Below are positions 34,281-42,475 of a DNA stretch of 48,157 nt, piece after piece. Each line of letters begins with the position of its first letter. The stretch's first letter is position 1. The notes beneath the pieces are model-generated. The model saw only the letters and a list, made by a program, of their open reading frames with translations, was not told the origin of the DNA and did not search any database. The DNA lies in the NCBI GenBank assembly GCA_905479265.1, contig CAJQLX010000056.1, positions 1 to 48,157 on the forward strand. Reading direction: 5' to 3'. The DNA comes from an uncultured Alphaproteobacteria bacterium (lineage in GTDB: Bacteria; Pseudomonadota; Alphaproteobacteria; UBA7985). Made by a program: the position numbers and the translations under genes.

Positions 34281-35642
34281 TTAGGCGGCCTGTTGAGCCA
34301 TGAGGATCTGGCCCTTCAGAGAGTTGGCGCCCGCCGAGAGAATTTCAACGTCTACCAACTGACCTAACCGATGTTGCGGCGCCATGACATGCACCGACTG
34401 CATGTAGGGACTCCGGCCAATCAGCTGCCCGTCTTCCTTGCCCTCGCGTTCAAGCAGGATCGACATGGTCTTGCCCACACAGCCCAAGTTAAAGGCCAAC
34501 TGCTGTTCGTTGAGCAGCTGCTGAACGGCTGCAAGGCGCACAGACTTCACGTCCTCGGGGACATGAAACTCCACGTTTGCTGCCGGCGTGCCGGGGCGGG
34601 GGCTGTATTTGAAGGAATAGGCCTGAGCGTAGTTCACTTCGGTGATAATCTTCAGCGTATCGGCAAAGTCCTGATCGGACTCGCCCGGAAAACCGACAAT
34701 GAAGTCGCCACTGATCGCCATATCTGGCCGGATGCCGCGCAAGCGCTTGATGATATCGATGTACTCAGCGGCGGTGTGTGAGCGGTTCATGGCCTTGAGA
34801 ATCGGGTCCGAGCCAGACTGTACAGGCAGGTGCAAGTACGGCATCAGCTTGGGGTTATCGGCGAAGGCTTGATAGAGGTCTTCGTCCATGTCCTTGGGGT
34901 GGGACGTGGTAAACCGCAGACGGTCCAGCCCTTCAATATCGCTCATCGCCTTGAGCAGGGACGCCAGATTCCATGATCCCGCCCCCCCATTGGGCGCATC
35001 ACCGTGGTAGGCGTTGACGTTCTGACCCAGCAGGGTGATTTCCCGCACGCCCTGCGCTGCTAAGCGTTCAGCTTCAGCGAGCACAGAAGCAACCGGGCGC
35101 GATTCTTCGGCGCCGCGGGTGTAGGGCACCACGCAGAACGAGCAGAACTTATCGCAGCCTTCTTGAACCGTTAAGAACGCTGAGGCGCCCGTGGCGGCGG
35201 ACCGCTCTTCGGGCAAATGGTCGAATTTGGATTCTGTCGGAAAGTCGGTTTCAACGATTGACCGTTCCCCGCGTTCAACCCGGTCCACCAGCTCGGGCAA
35301 GCGATGGTAGGATTGCGGGCCAACGACCAAATCGACGGCAGGTGCGCGGCGCTGGATTTCTGCGCCCTCAGCCTGCGCGACACAGCCGGTGACCGCGATC
35401 TTTAGCTCCCGGCCTGATTGCTCCCGCAGCATCCGCATGCGGCCCACTTCCGAGTATACCTTCTCAGCGGCTTTTTCACGGATGTGACAGGTGTTCAGGA
35501 CCACCAAGTCAGCGTCATCAGCGCTGTCTGCGGTGGTGTATCCGGCTTTGCTCAGGCTCTCGGCCATGCGCTCTGAATCATAGACGTTCATCTGGCACCC
35601 GTAAGTGCGGATGAAAACGCGTTTTTCTGAAGTCTCACTCAT
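34281..35642 (-). CDS. miaB: tRNA-2-methylthio-N6-dimethylallyladenosine synthase
   Basis: A 453-residue radical SAM enzyme that methylthiolates i6A-37 in tRNA. The N-terminal domain binds one 4Fe-4S cluster through CQMNVYDSE near residue 16, [10 protein letters not shown] near 51 and TGCVAQAEG near 86. The radical SAM motif CDKFCSFC is at about 159-166. A TRAM domain ([13 protein letters not shown]..) ends the protein. It starts 97 bases after mucR, with the mucR terminator close upstream. Confidence 0.97.
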   Translation of the reverse strand: MSETSEKRVFIRTYGCQMNVYDSERMAESLSKAGYTTADSADDADLVVLNTCHIREKAAEKVYSEVGRMRMLREQSGRELKIAVTGCVAQAEGAEIQRRAPAVDLVVGPQSYHRLPELVDRVERGERSIVETDFPTESKFDHLPEERSAATGASAFLTVQEGCDKFCSFCVVPYTRGAEESRPVASVLAEAERLAAQGVREITLLGQNVNAYHGDAPNGGAGSWNLASLLKAMSDIEGLDRLRFTTSHPKDMDEDLYQAFADNPKLMPYLHLPVQSGSDPILKAMNRSHTAAEYIDIIKRLRGIRPDMAISGDFIVGFPGESDQDFADTLKIITEVNYAQAYSFKYSPRPGTPAANVEFHVPEDVKSVRLAAVQQLLNEQQLAFNLGCVGKTMSILLEREGKEDGQLIGRSPYMQSVHVMAPQHRLGQLVDVEILSAGANSLKGQILMAQQAA

Positions 35643-35674
35643 GGGTGCTAGTTATCACCAACTACGGCCAGCTG

Positions 35675-35717
35675 AAAAACAAAAACGGTCGCAGGGCATC
35701 AGACCCGCGACCGTTTT
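35675..35717 (-). terminator. strong intrinsic terminator of mucR
   Basis: On the minus strand AAAACGGTCGC and GCGACCGTTTT form a perfect 11-pair stem (35707-35717 with 35682-35692), with a further GGG/CCC pair inside and a T-rich run after it (35675-35685). It ends the mucR transcript and leaves about 35 bases for a miaB promoter. Confidence 0.9.
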
Positions 35718-35738
35718 AACAAAGGCAAAAGCAAGGGT

Positions 35739-36146
35739 TTAGTCGCTGGAGCGGCGTGTTCCCAAACCAATCTCTTTGGCCAGCTTGGACCGCTGTGCTG
35801 CGTAGTTTGGCGCGACCATTGGATAATCGGACGGCAAACCCCAACGCTGACGGTACTCTTCCGGTGTCATGTTGTAGGCCGTCTTCAAATGACGCTTAAG
35901 CATTTTCAGCTTTTTGCCATCTTCCAAACAAACAATGAAGTCTGGCTTCACAGATGAGCGGATAGCAACCGCTGGAACCAATTCTTCTTCTTCTTCGACT
36001 GCAGGCGCTTCGACAGACGCGAGTGTCGAATAAACCTCTGCGATCATGCGTGGCAGATCACCAACGGCGACGGAATTGTTCGAAACATGAGCCGCGACGA
36101 TGTCTGCTGTGAGCGCAAGCAACTCGGAGTTGGCGTTATCTTTCAC
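35739..36146 (-). CDS. MucR/Ros-family transcriptional regulator
   Basis: A 135-residue DNA-binding protein with the eukaryotic-like single zinc finger of the MucR/Ros family. The N-terminal SELLALTADIVAAHVSNNSVAVGDLP is the family hallmark. The finger region PDFIVCLEDGKKLKMLKRHLKTAY keeps the first cysteine and the histidine, as in family members. The common YRQRWGLPSDYPMVAPNYAAQRS follows. MucR proteins often silence AT-rich DNA, polysaccharide or virulence genes and regulate themselves. The frame is open to 36179, but GTG 36146 matches the normal length and is preceded by AAGGA. Upstream lies a palindrome at 36243-36269. Confidence 0.94.
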   Translation of the reverse strand: MKDNANSELLALTADIVAAHVSNNSVAVGDLPRMIAEVYSTLASVEAPAVEEEEELVPAVAIRSSVKPDFIVCLEDGKKLKMLKRHLKTAYNMTPEEYRQRWGLPSDYPMVAPNYAAQRSKLAKEIGLGTRRSSD

Positions 36147-36242
36147 CAAAATAATCCTTCTTGAAAACGCCAAAAACATAATGGCGATATTTGATAGTCG
36201 GTACTTATACCTATGCTTGATTTTTTCAAGCGGGAATGTTCG

Positions 36243-36269
36243 AAACTGGCCAGTTTTCAGCGAAACTGG
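36243..36269. promoter_or_regulatory. palindromic operator candidate upstream of mucR
   Basis: AAACTGG (36243-36249) and CCAGTTT (36250-36256) form a perfect 14-base palindrome, with a third half-site AAACTGG at 36263-36269. A -10-like TATAAG (36209-36204, minus strand) lies about 35 bases downstream, so the palindrome would overlie the -35 zone. It may be a site for MucR or another regulator. Confidence 0.5.
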
Positions 36270-36317
36270 CAGCGGTTCAATTGGGTTGGCGCTAAAGCCG
36301 CTAAGAAAACCAAAATA

Positions 36318-36761
36318 CTAATCTAGTGAAAGTCTCATCAGAACTGCGTTCTCATACCGACCGTCGCTTCTTTTGTAGTAATTTTTGCGAACACCAGCGT
36401 TGGTAAACCCAATATTTGAGTAGAGAGCTATAGCGCCTGTATTATTTTCTGCAACTTCAAGAAAGCATACCTCACAATCACTAAACTTTTTTACTGTTTG
36501 TTGAAGTAATTTTCGAGCAATTCCCTGCCGACGAAAATTGGGAAGAATACAAATTGTGCATAATTCAATTTCAGGCGAAATAACATTAAATAAGAGGAAG
36601 CCAGCTATTTCTAAGTCTTCGTCCACCCAACCAAAACTGCAGTATGTCGGCAAATTGAGGAAAGTTTTAAAGGTGTCTTCGTCCCAAGGGCTGTCAAACG
36701 ATGCTTTGTGCAGTGCGGCCATCGCTTGCGCATGATGGCTGGTCAGGGCCACCAAGCTCAT
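36318..36761 (-). CDS. rimI: ribosomal protein S18 alanine N-acetyltransferase RimI-like
   Basis: A 147-residue GNAT acetyltransferase. The acetyl-CoA loop reads ICILPNFRRQGIARKLLQQ near residue 68, and FLEVAENNTGAIALYSNIGF near 97 matches the RimI C-terminal segment. It overlaps tsaB by four bases (ATGA), a classic pairing. Most of the gene (about 36318-36680) is clearly AT-rich and uses A/T-ending codons unlike every neighbour; only its first ~80 bases look native. This suggests replacement by foreign sequence or strong drift. The frame is intact, so it is probably functional. Confidence 0.9.
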   Translation of the reverse strand: MSLVALTSHHAQAMAALHKASFDSPWDEDTFKTFLNLPTYCSFGWVDEDLEIAGFLLFNVISPEIELCTICILPNFRRQGIARKLLQQTVKKFSDCEVCFLEVAENNTGAIALYSNIGFTNAGVRKNYYKRSDGRYENAVLMRLSLD

Positions 36762-37396
36762 GGCTTCGCGCCACCACCGATTTCTGGGGCGCGTAAGTAT
36801 AGAGGCGTGGCTTGATTTTGGGATTGGGTCAGCAAGGCGTCGTTTTTGGATGCTTTAGAGAGAAAAGACGCCAAAACGGCCATATCGGGCTCGGCATTGG
36901 TTGCTGTAGGACTGAGTTTTTCCGCAGCGGACCCCAAGACCCGCGCAACGTTGATTCGGCGCTGGGTGTCCTCAGGGGTCAGAACTTCGTCGTTGAGCAG
37001 GACGGAAACGCCGTCGGTATCATAGGCCCGGATGAACAGCTCAGCACGGCGTGATTCGAGCGCAATACACAAACCGCGCCGATCCACATCGCCCAGCGTG
37101 TAAACATCGAAGGCGTTGAACCCGTGAAAGACGGCACCAGTCGCGCGCGCCAGCCCCAAGCCAGCAGCAATGCCCAGGCGAATACCCGTGAAACCACCCG
37201 GACCGAGGGTGCAGCCGATACGCTCCAGCGCGCTGGGGTTTCGGCGGTGAGCGGTGAGCAGGGCGTGCAGGGCGGGCAACAGCGCCGCCGGTTGCCCGCG
37301 ATCCATATCAAGCTGCGTGGTCCCGATCAGCTGGCCGTCTTCGGCCAGCGCCGCACTCAGTCCGCGTCCAGCGCATTCGAAGGCCAGTGACAGCAT
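36758..37396 (-). CDS. tsaB: tRNA t6A synthesis protein TsaB
   Basis: A 212-residue partner of TsaD and TsaE in forming threonylcarbamoyladenosine-37 of tRNA. The ASKHA-type motif ALLPALHALL and GPGGFTGIRLGIAAG (near residue 66; normally GPGSFTGIR) are characteristic. It lies nine bases before the end of the upstream Bax-like gene region and overlaps rimI, so the group is probably one transcript. TsaD and TsaE are not in the window. Confidence 0.94.
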   Translation of the reverse strand: MLSLAFECAGRGLSAALAEDGQLIGTTQLDMDRGQPAALLPALHALLTAHRRNPSALERIGCTLGPGGFTGIRLGIAAGLGLARATGAVFHGFNAFDVYTLGDVDRRGLCIALESRRAELFIRAYDTDGVSVLLNDEVLTPEDTQRRINVARVLGSAAEKLSPTATNAEPDMAVLASFLSKASKNDALLTQSQNQATPLYLRAPEIGGGAKP

Positions 37397-37405
37397 GGTT
37401 CGTGC

Positions 37406-38800
37406 TTACTGAATATACAGATTCATCGGCTGCCCACCGGACAAGCGCGCACGGTCAAAATCCGTCAGGCGGTTGTCTGTCACGATTGTCGTGATGGTGC
37501 CTGAGTAATAGGACGGATCTTCGCTGTAGCTGCTCAAGTGCGGGATCAAGTCGCGCGCGCTCGGCGTGCGTCCCGATGCACGGAAACTCGCGCGGGTCCG
37601 ACGCATTTCCAAATAGGCAGCATTGGTGTTCAGATTCTTCGCGTAGCTCCGCACGGATTCTTCCAGTGAGGTGAAAGTCCGAACGCGGTGGCTTTGGTCC
37701 GCATTCCGGTCGCTTGGGGTCATGCCCGGTTGGCTGGCGTCCCAGACCCGCTGACCAAACAAAGCGTTACCTTGCTGGACATAGCGCGAGGTGCCCCATC
37801 CGCTTTCGAGACCTGCTTGCGACAGAATAAGGCTGATGGGGAGCAGATCAACGCGCTGCAGCAGATTGGTGGTGTTGCTCTGAATATCGTATTTCGCAGC
37901 AATTGTTTTGACCGCAGCCGGGGCGCCGGTGATCGGGCCGCGGTAGCCGCTGCGTTCGATGATGGAACGCTCAGCGGCAATTTCCCCATTAATCTTCAGC
38001 GCCAAAGGCAGCATCAGGCGCAAGAACACGTCTTTGTTCATGGGCACGCTGTTGTTCATGTTGGCGGGCATCCGACGGGCAAAGACAGGCGGAACCAGTG
38101 AGCCGCGACGCATTTTGTCGAGCGTGTAGCCGTTTTGGTCAAAGAAGCGCCCGACGCCTTCTAACCCACCGGGTACAGATTTCGAGACCGCCGGCCCTTG
38201 TGAGCCCGTAGAAACAGGCGTGGCAGCGTAGTTATTGAGCACAGGCGAATTGAGGTAGGTGGGCGTCGCTGCGACTTGTCCGGCGATGCCCGTGTTCGCA
38301 TTTGCGAGGAAATTCTGCGTCGGCGACATGGGCGTTGCTTGGCCCAAGTCGATGGGCTGCGGGCCGGATGTCATTTGCGAGGTGGCCGGGGTGAAAGATG
38401 ATGACGTGCGGGGAGCGGCCACTTGTGCTTGGCGCTCTGCTGCTGCGGCGGCGGCTTGTTCTTCTTCTTTCGTCGGGTTCCCCGTGACCTGCGGCAGCCA
38501 TTCATCGACGATGTATTTCAAGGTATCGCCGGAGACTTGGAACCCTTCGCCATCGACTTGAACCGCGCGTTCCTGATCAAAGGCAAAGCGCTCGCTCAAT
38601 TGGTCGGGAAACGCTTCGACCCGTCGATCGACCGCTGCGAGGCCTTCAGCGACGCGCAAGGGCGCTTCTTTAATGTCAAAAGTACCGTTTTGCGCAGCGA
38701 TGTCTTCGCCGTCGATTGTCGTCGTCGACGAGCAAGCTCCAAGAGCCAGCAGCGCAAAACAAAATGAAACAGCAGTCGGGCAACGGAAATGGCCGAGCAA
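37406..38800 (-). CDS. lipoprotein with Bax-like glucosaminidase domain
   Basis: A 464-residue protein with a lipoprotein signal: hydrophobic residues 9-21 ending in LGAC, with the acylated cysteine near residue 22. A long, low-complexity middle (about residues 100-230) rich in alanine, threonine, proline and serine leads to a C-terminal domain with LILSQAGLESGWGTSRYVQQ and NALFGQRVW near residues 320-350, matching Bax-type glycoside hydrolase family 73-like proteins. It probably cleaves or remodels peptidoglycan from the envelope side. TTG 38800 is the likely start, with GAGG eight bases upstream. It is followed 10 bases later by tsaB. Confidence 0.85.
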   Translation of the reverse strand: MLGHFRCPTAVSFCFALLALGACSSTTTIDGEDIAAQNGTFDIKEAPLRVAEGLAAVDRRVEAFPDQLSERFAFDQERAVQVDGEGFQVSGDTLKYIVDEWLPQVTGNPTKEEEQAAAAAAERQAQVAAPRTSSSFTPATSQMTSGPQPIDLGQATPMSPTQNFLANANTGIAGQVAATPTYLNSPVLNNYAATPVSTGSQGPAVSKSVPGGLEGVGRFFDQNGYTLDKMRRGSLVPPVFARRMPANMNNSVPMNKDVFLRLMLPLALKINGEIAAERSIIERSGYRGPITGAPAAVKTIAAKYDIQSNTTNLLQRVDLLPISLILSQAGLESGWGTSRYVQQGNALFGQRVWDASQPGMTPSDRNADQSHRVRTFTSLEESVRSYAKNLNTNAAYLEMRRTRASFRASGRTPSARDLIPHLSSYSEDPSYYSGTITTIVTDNRLTDFDRARLSGGQPMNLYIQ

Positions 38801-38946
38801 AGCGAGTCCCTCACAAATTCACATGGCTTAAAATGCCACGCTTGCTTAAGTGTTTAGCGAGGCAATTCCCATGTAAATACGGCGGAATGAGGATTATGTG
38901 CTGCTTAGGGGGCTTTCATGACCAAATGTAGTCGCGAAATGTCCTG

Positions 38947-39492
38947 TTATACGGCAGTTACTTCCCGTACCTCTGGCACATAATGCTTCAGCATGTTTTC
39001 GATTCCCATCTTCAGAGTCGCCGTTGAAGACGGGCAACCCGCACAAGCGCCGCGCATGTGAAGGAAGACAACACCCTCTTTGAACTCATGGAAAACGATG
39101 TCGCCACCATCCATAGCAACCGCTGGGCGCACGCGGGTGTCGAGCAGGTCTTTGATCTGCGTGACCACTTCGCTGTCTTCCTCGCTGGATTCTACCGTGG
39201 AGCTGTCTTCGCGCATCACCGGACGACCGGCGGTGAAATGCTCCATGATCAGGCCCAGAATGGATGGCTTGATCAGGAACCATTCGCGGTCGTCGCTTTT
39301 GTGAATGGTTATAAAGTCGGACCCGAGGAACACACCGGTGACGCCCTCGACCTCAAACAAGCGCTCGGCCAGCGGGGATACCACCGCTTCTTCACGCGTG
39401 TCGAAATGCGCGGAGCCTTCATTGAGAACGGTCAAGCCCGGCAGAAACTTCAGCGTCGCTGGGTTGGGCGTAGATTCTGTTTGGATAAACAT
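38947..39492 (-). CDS. NfuA/NifU-type iron-sulfur scaffold protein
   Basis: A 181-residue iron-sulfur carrier. The N-terminal Nfu_N domain begins MFIQTESTPNPATLKF, and the C-terminal NifU domain carries the cluster cysteines in GACAGCPSSTATLKMGIE near residue 150. The frame is open to 39576, but MFIQTESTPNP is the conserved family start and has AGGAC upstream. It is divergent from lolA, with a gap of 262 bases. Confidence 0.95.
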   Translation of the reverse strand: MFIQTESTPNPATLKFLPGLTVLNEGSAHFDTREEAVVSPLAERLFEVEGVTGVFLGSDFITIHKSDDREWFLIKPSILGLIMEHFTAGRPVMREDSSTVESSEEDSEVVTQIKDLLDTRVRPAVAMDGGDIVFHEFKEGVVFLHMRGACAGCPSSTATLKMGIENMLKHYVPEVREVTAV

Positions 39493-39635
39493 CGTGGTTG
39501 TCCTGTCCTGTATACTCCTAACATGCGGATCCCACGCCCAGAGATCAAGTCGGTGCGGCGTCAAGCAGGTGCGCATTCCCGGAAACGCGCGTTATCTCAC
39601 GTTTTTGATCGCACAGATTTGATTGTTTTCGTTAC

Positions 39636-39674
39636 AAGGAGCCGTGAATGCGCCATAATCTGCGCTCAATTTGA
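39636..39674 (+). other. possible eight-codon leader ORF before lolA
   Basis: AAGGAG at 39636-39641 is spaced six bases from ATG 39648, which opens MRHNLRSI and stops at 39674. It lies about 80 bases before lolA. It may be chance, but the ribosome site is better than that of lolA itself. Confidence 0.2.
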
Positions 39675-39754
39675 CGCCTAAGTGCCGACATCTTTCGCCC
39701 CTGCGAGTGGCCTTGGCCTAACGCTTCCTAACGCTAATCTGATGAGTGTTCTTG

Positions 39755-40375
39755 ATGATCCGACTTTTTGCCCGCGCTACGATTATTTTTTCGGTCGCTG
39801 CATTCTGCCTTGGTCTGTTTGGTGCGGCGCATGCCCAGTCGCAGACGACACAGGAACAGGTGACAGCATTCCTCAATCAGGTTGAAACGCAGATCGAAAA
39901 GATCACGACAGCCAAAGGGCGGTTCATGCAGATTTCTGACTCAGGTCAGATTGTGCGTGGTGATATTTCGATCGCGCGTCCGCGCCGGATGCGTTTTGAC
40001 TATGATGAGCCATCACCGGCGTTGCTGGTCGCCGATGGTCGCTTTATTGGCACCTACAACACCAAAGATGAAACCTCGGCGCACCGCCAGATCAATCAGA
40101 CCCCGCTCAAGTTCCTGCTGAACGAAGACCCCGATCTGGCCAACGGTGTGAAGGTGTTGAAGATCGAGCGTGTTGCCGAGTCGGTGCTGGTTACCATTCA
40201 GGACCGCCGCAGCCCCAACCAAGGGCAACTCATCCTCGTACTGGATACCCGCACGCTGGAACTGCGCGCGTGGCAGGTGATTGACGACAAAGGTGAGCGC
40301 ACAACCGTGCGGCTGGAATCCATGGCCTACGGTGTTCCCCTGTCCAATACGCTGTTCGAGCGCCCAAAGTTCTAA
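39755..40375 (+). CDS. lolA: outer-membrane lipoprotein carrier protein LolA
   Basis: A 206-residue periplasmic chaperone that carries lipoproteins to the outer membrane. A signal peptide (cut after AAHA near residue 27) precedes the LolA fold: TAKGRFMQISDSGQIVRGDISIARPRRMRFDY, then FIGTYNTKDETSAH, and LNTLFERPKF-like end (SNTLFERPKF). The frame opens at GTG 39746, but ATG 39755 is preferred. The usual upstream gene ftsK is missing; the divergent Nfu gene takes its place. It overlaps the next gene (TAATG). Confidence 0.92.
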   Translation: MIRLFARATIIFSVAAFCLGLFGAAHAQSQTTQEQVTAFLNQVETQIEKITTAKGRFMQISDSGQIVRGDISIARPRRMRFDYDEPSPALLVADGRFIGTYNTKDETSAHRQINQTPLKFLLNEDPDLANGVKVLKIERVAESVLVTIQDRRSPNQGQLILVLDTRTLELRAWQVIDDKGERTTVRLESMAYGVPLSNTLFERPKF

Positions 40376-41133
40376 TGGGCCGCCGTCCTGTCATCGGGGT
40401 CATGACCTGTGCACGACCCAAGCACGAGAAAACGCCAGAGTACCTTGAGTTGGCCGTTGGCCAAAAGTACATGCAGCCCTTGCTTGACCGCGAGGCTTTG
40501 CCCTTTCCCATCCCGAATTTCGGTGAGCAAACGCCGTTTGACGCGATTATGGATCAGATAGACGGCTTGCTGCTGACCGGCTCTCTGAGCAATGTCCACC
40601 CTGATCGCTACGCCGGTGACATCAGCGCCAAGAGTTACCCCCTGGACCCCCACCGGGACGCCTGCACGTGGGGTTTGCTGGATCGCTGTATCGCGCAAGG
40701 CAAGCCCGTGTTTGCCCTGTGTCGCGGCTTTCAGGAGTTGAACGTCTACGCCGGGGGCAGTCTGGATCAAATGGTCCATGAAGTGCCTGGCCGGATCGAT
40801 CATCGCTCCCCCACCTCGTCTGTCCCTGAAATCAAATATGGCGCGTGGCAACGGGTTGAGGTGACGCCCGGCGGCACGCTGGCCCAAGCACTGGACTCAA
40901 GCGCGCCCATCATCATCAACTCCCTGCACCTGCAAGGCGTGGATCGGGTGGGCGAGGGGGTGACGGTTGAGGCGACGGCCAGCGATGGTTTGGTGGAGGC
41001 TCTGTCGATTGATCGCGCAACGGCCTTTTGCCTCGGCGTGCAGTGGCACCCCGAAGCGCTGCCGGAAAACCCGGTGAGTGTGGCTTTGTTTGACGCATTT
41101 GTAGCGGCTTGTGTGGACGCTCGCGACGGCTGA
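40375..41133 (+). CDS. class I glutamine amidotransferase-like hydrolase (peptidase C26 / PuuD type)
   Basis: A 252-residue cytoplasmic hydrolase. The nucleophile cysteine is in FALCRGFQELNVYAGGS near residue 119, and the catalytic His-Glu pair in QWHPEALPENP near 222. The N-terminal RRPVIGVMTCAR and the DGLLLTGS segment are typical of the gamma-glutamyl-GABA hydrolase family. The exact substrate (gamma-glutamyl-GABA or another gamma-glutamyl amide) is inferred, and no putrescine-pathway genes are nearby. It starts within the lolA stop and precedes xthA by 15 bases, so it is in the same operon. Confidence 0.88.
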   Translation: MGRRPVIGVMTCARPKHEKTPEYLELAVGQKYMQPLLDREALPFPIPNFGEQTPFDAIMDQIDGLLLTGSLSNVHPDRYAGDISAKSYPLDPHRDACTWGLLDRCIAQGKPVFALCRGFQELNVYAGGSLDQMVHEVPGRIDHRSPTSSVPEIKYGAWQRVEVTPGGTLAQALDSSAPIIINSLHLQGVDRVGEGVTVEATASDGLVEALSIDRATAFCLGVQWHPEALPENPVSVALFDAFVAACVDARDG

Positions 41134-41148
41134 GGCTAGGGTCGCGCC

Positions 41149-41943
41149 ATGAGAATTGTGACATGGAATGTGAATGGCCTGAGAGCCCGTGCAGCGCACG
41201 TCAATCAGGTTATCGAAACCCTGCAACCCGACGTCCTGCTGCTGCAGGAAATCAAGATGGACGCGTCGATTTTCCCCGTGGACGACTTCGCCGCCGCCGG
41301 GATGCCGCACACCACCGCGCATGGGTTCAAGGGCAAGCACGGCGTCGCCATCGCTTCGAAACACGAACTGGGTGACATCAGCAAAGCGGTTTTGGGCGGC
41401 ATTGACGACGGACGGCACGTGTCCGCGACGGTTTCGACCAGCGCTGGTGATTTGCGCCTATCCAGCCTTTATGTGCCTTCGGGCGGTGATAAGCCGGATG
41501 TCGAAATCAACGACAAATTCGCGCACAAACTCGCGTTCATGGAAGACATGAAGACGTTCTTCGCCGGCGGTGGCTTTCATGTTGCCGGGGGCGATCTGAA
41601 CATCGCGCCCGGTGAAGAAGACGTGCACAACCACAAAAAGTGCCGCCGCCTCGTGGGGCATTCCGACGGCGAGCGGGCGATTATGGCAGAGGCCATTGCT
41701 GCGGGAGAATGGGTCGATACGGGCCGTCATCTCCAGCCCGACGGACCCCTATTTTCTTGGTGGGGTTACCGCTTTCCCCCCGCGTTTGAACGCGATCTTG
41801 GATGGCGGCTGGATCACCTGTGGCTCAAGCAAGCGCATGCGGACAAAATTACCGGCGGCTCGGTGTTTCGTGACAGTCGAGGCTGGGAAAAACCATCAGA
41901 CCATGCCCCTGTGATCCTCGATCTCGACGTGACGGCAGGCTGA
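41149..41943 (+). CDS. xthA: exodeoxyribonuclease III
   Basis: A 264-residue DNA repair enzyme with AP-endonuclease and 3'-exonuclease activity. Catalytic elements: TWNVNGLRAR near residue 5, LLLQEIKMD near 31, LYVPSGG near 105, GGDLNIAPGEEDVHN near 147, and the final SDHAPVILDLD near 251. Length and order are normal. It is followed with one base between by a small membrane protein gene. Confidence 0.96.
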   Translation: MRIVTWNVNGLRARAAHVNQVIETLQPDVLLLQEIKMDASIFPVDDFAAAGMPHTTAHGFKGKHGVAIASKHELGDISKAVLGGIDDGRHVSATVSTSAGDLRLSSLYVPSGGDKPDVEINDKFAHKLAFMEDMKTFFAGGGFHVAGGDLNIAPGEEDVHNHKKCRRLVGHSDGERAIMAEAIAAGEWVDTGRHLQPDGPLFSWWGYRFPPAFERDLGWRLDHLWLKQAHADKITGGSVFRDSRGWEKPSDHAPVILDLDVTAG

Positions 41944-41944
41944 G

Positions 41945-42469
41945 GTGATCCACGGGCGATACGAACGAACGGCGTGGATCGGTGACGCCGTGCTGGGGGG
42001 CGTGGGTGCTGGGCTGCTTGGCCTTTGGACCGCCGTGCTGATCCCCGCACCGTGGGCGATTTTGCCCGGTTTGGGGTTCTTGGGCAGCGCTTATCTGATT
42101 GCACGCGGCCTGTGGCTGAATACCGTGACCTACCGCTTGGGCGCAGACGGCTTGCTGGTGCGCCAAGCGGCGGGGGTGGCGGACAAGGTGGTCGCGCTCA
42201 AAGACATTCGGCGCGCGGATTTACACTACTTGGGCACGTTGCTGCGTGGGGCGCGGGGGAAGAGCGGTTTGTTTGTTCTGCATGTCGCGGATACGGCCAC
42301 CAGCATGCGCATTGAAAGCAAGGTCGAGACCTTTTACGCGCTGGCCAATGCGGTGTTCGAGGCCCATATCGCCGCAGGACACCCAATCTCGCTGGCGACC
42401 TATGATAACGCGCAGGCCTTGGAATTGGACGCGGGACTGAAGACCGAAATGATCTCCAGACCCGTCTAA
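41945..42469 (+). CDS. small membrane protein with PH-like C-terminal domain, unknown function
   Basis: A 174-residue protein starting at GTG 41945, one base after xthA. Two hydrophobic segments (about residues 15-35 and 38-56) are followed by a soluble tail of about 110 residues with a pleckstrin/bacterial-PH-like pattern (TYRLGADGLLVRQAAGVADKVVALKDIRRADL). I do not recognise a specific family. It may act at the membrane after xthA and converges on the CenR-like regulator gene with a six-base gap. Confidence 0.75.
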   Translation: MIHGRYERTAWIGDAVLGGVGAGLLGLWTAVLIPAPWAILPGLGFLGSAYLIARGLWLNTVTYRLGADGLLVRQAAGVADKVVALKDIRRADLHYLGTLLRGARGKSGLFVLHVADTATSMRIESKVETFYALANAVFEAHIAAGHPISLATYDNAQALELDAGLKTEMISRPV

Positions 42470-42475
42470 GCCGGC

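Noticed and set aside
38821-38850. CtrA box (TTAA-N7-TTAA) near the Bax-like gene
   Set aside because: Two TTAA elements are present but 14 bases apart, not seven.
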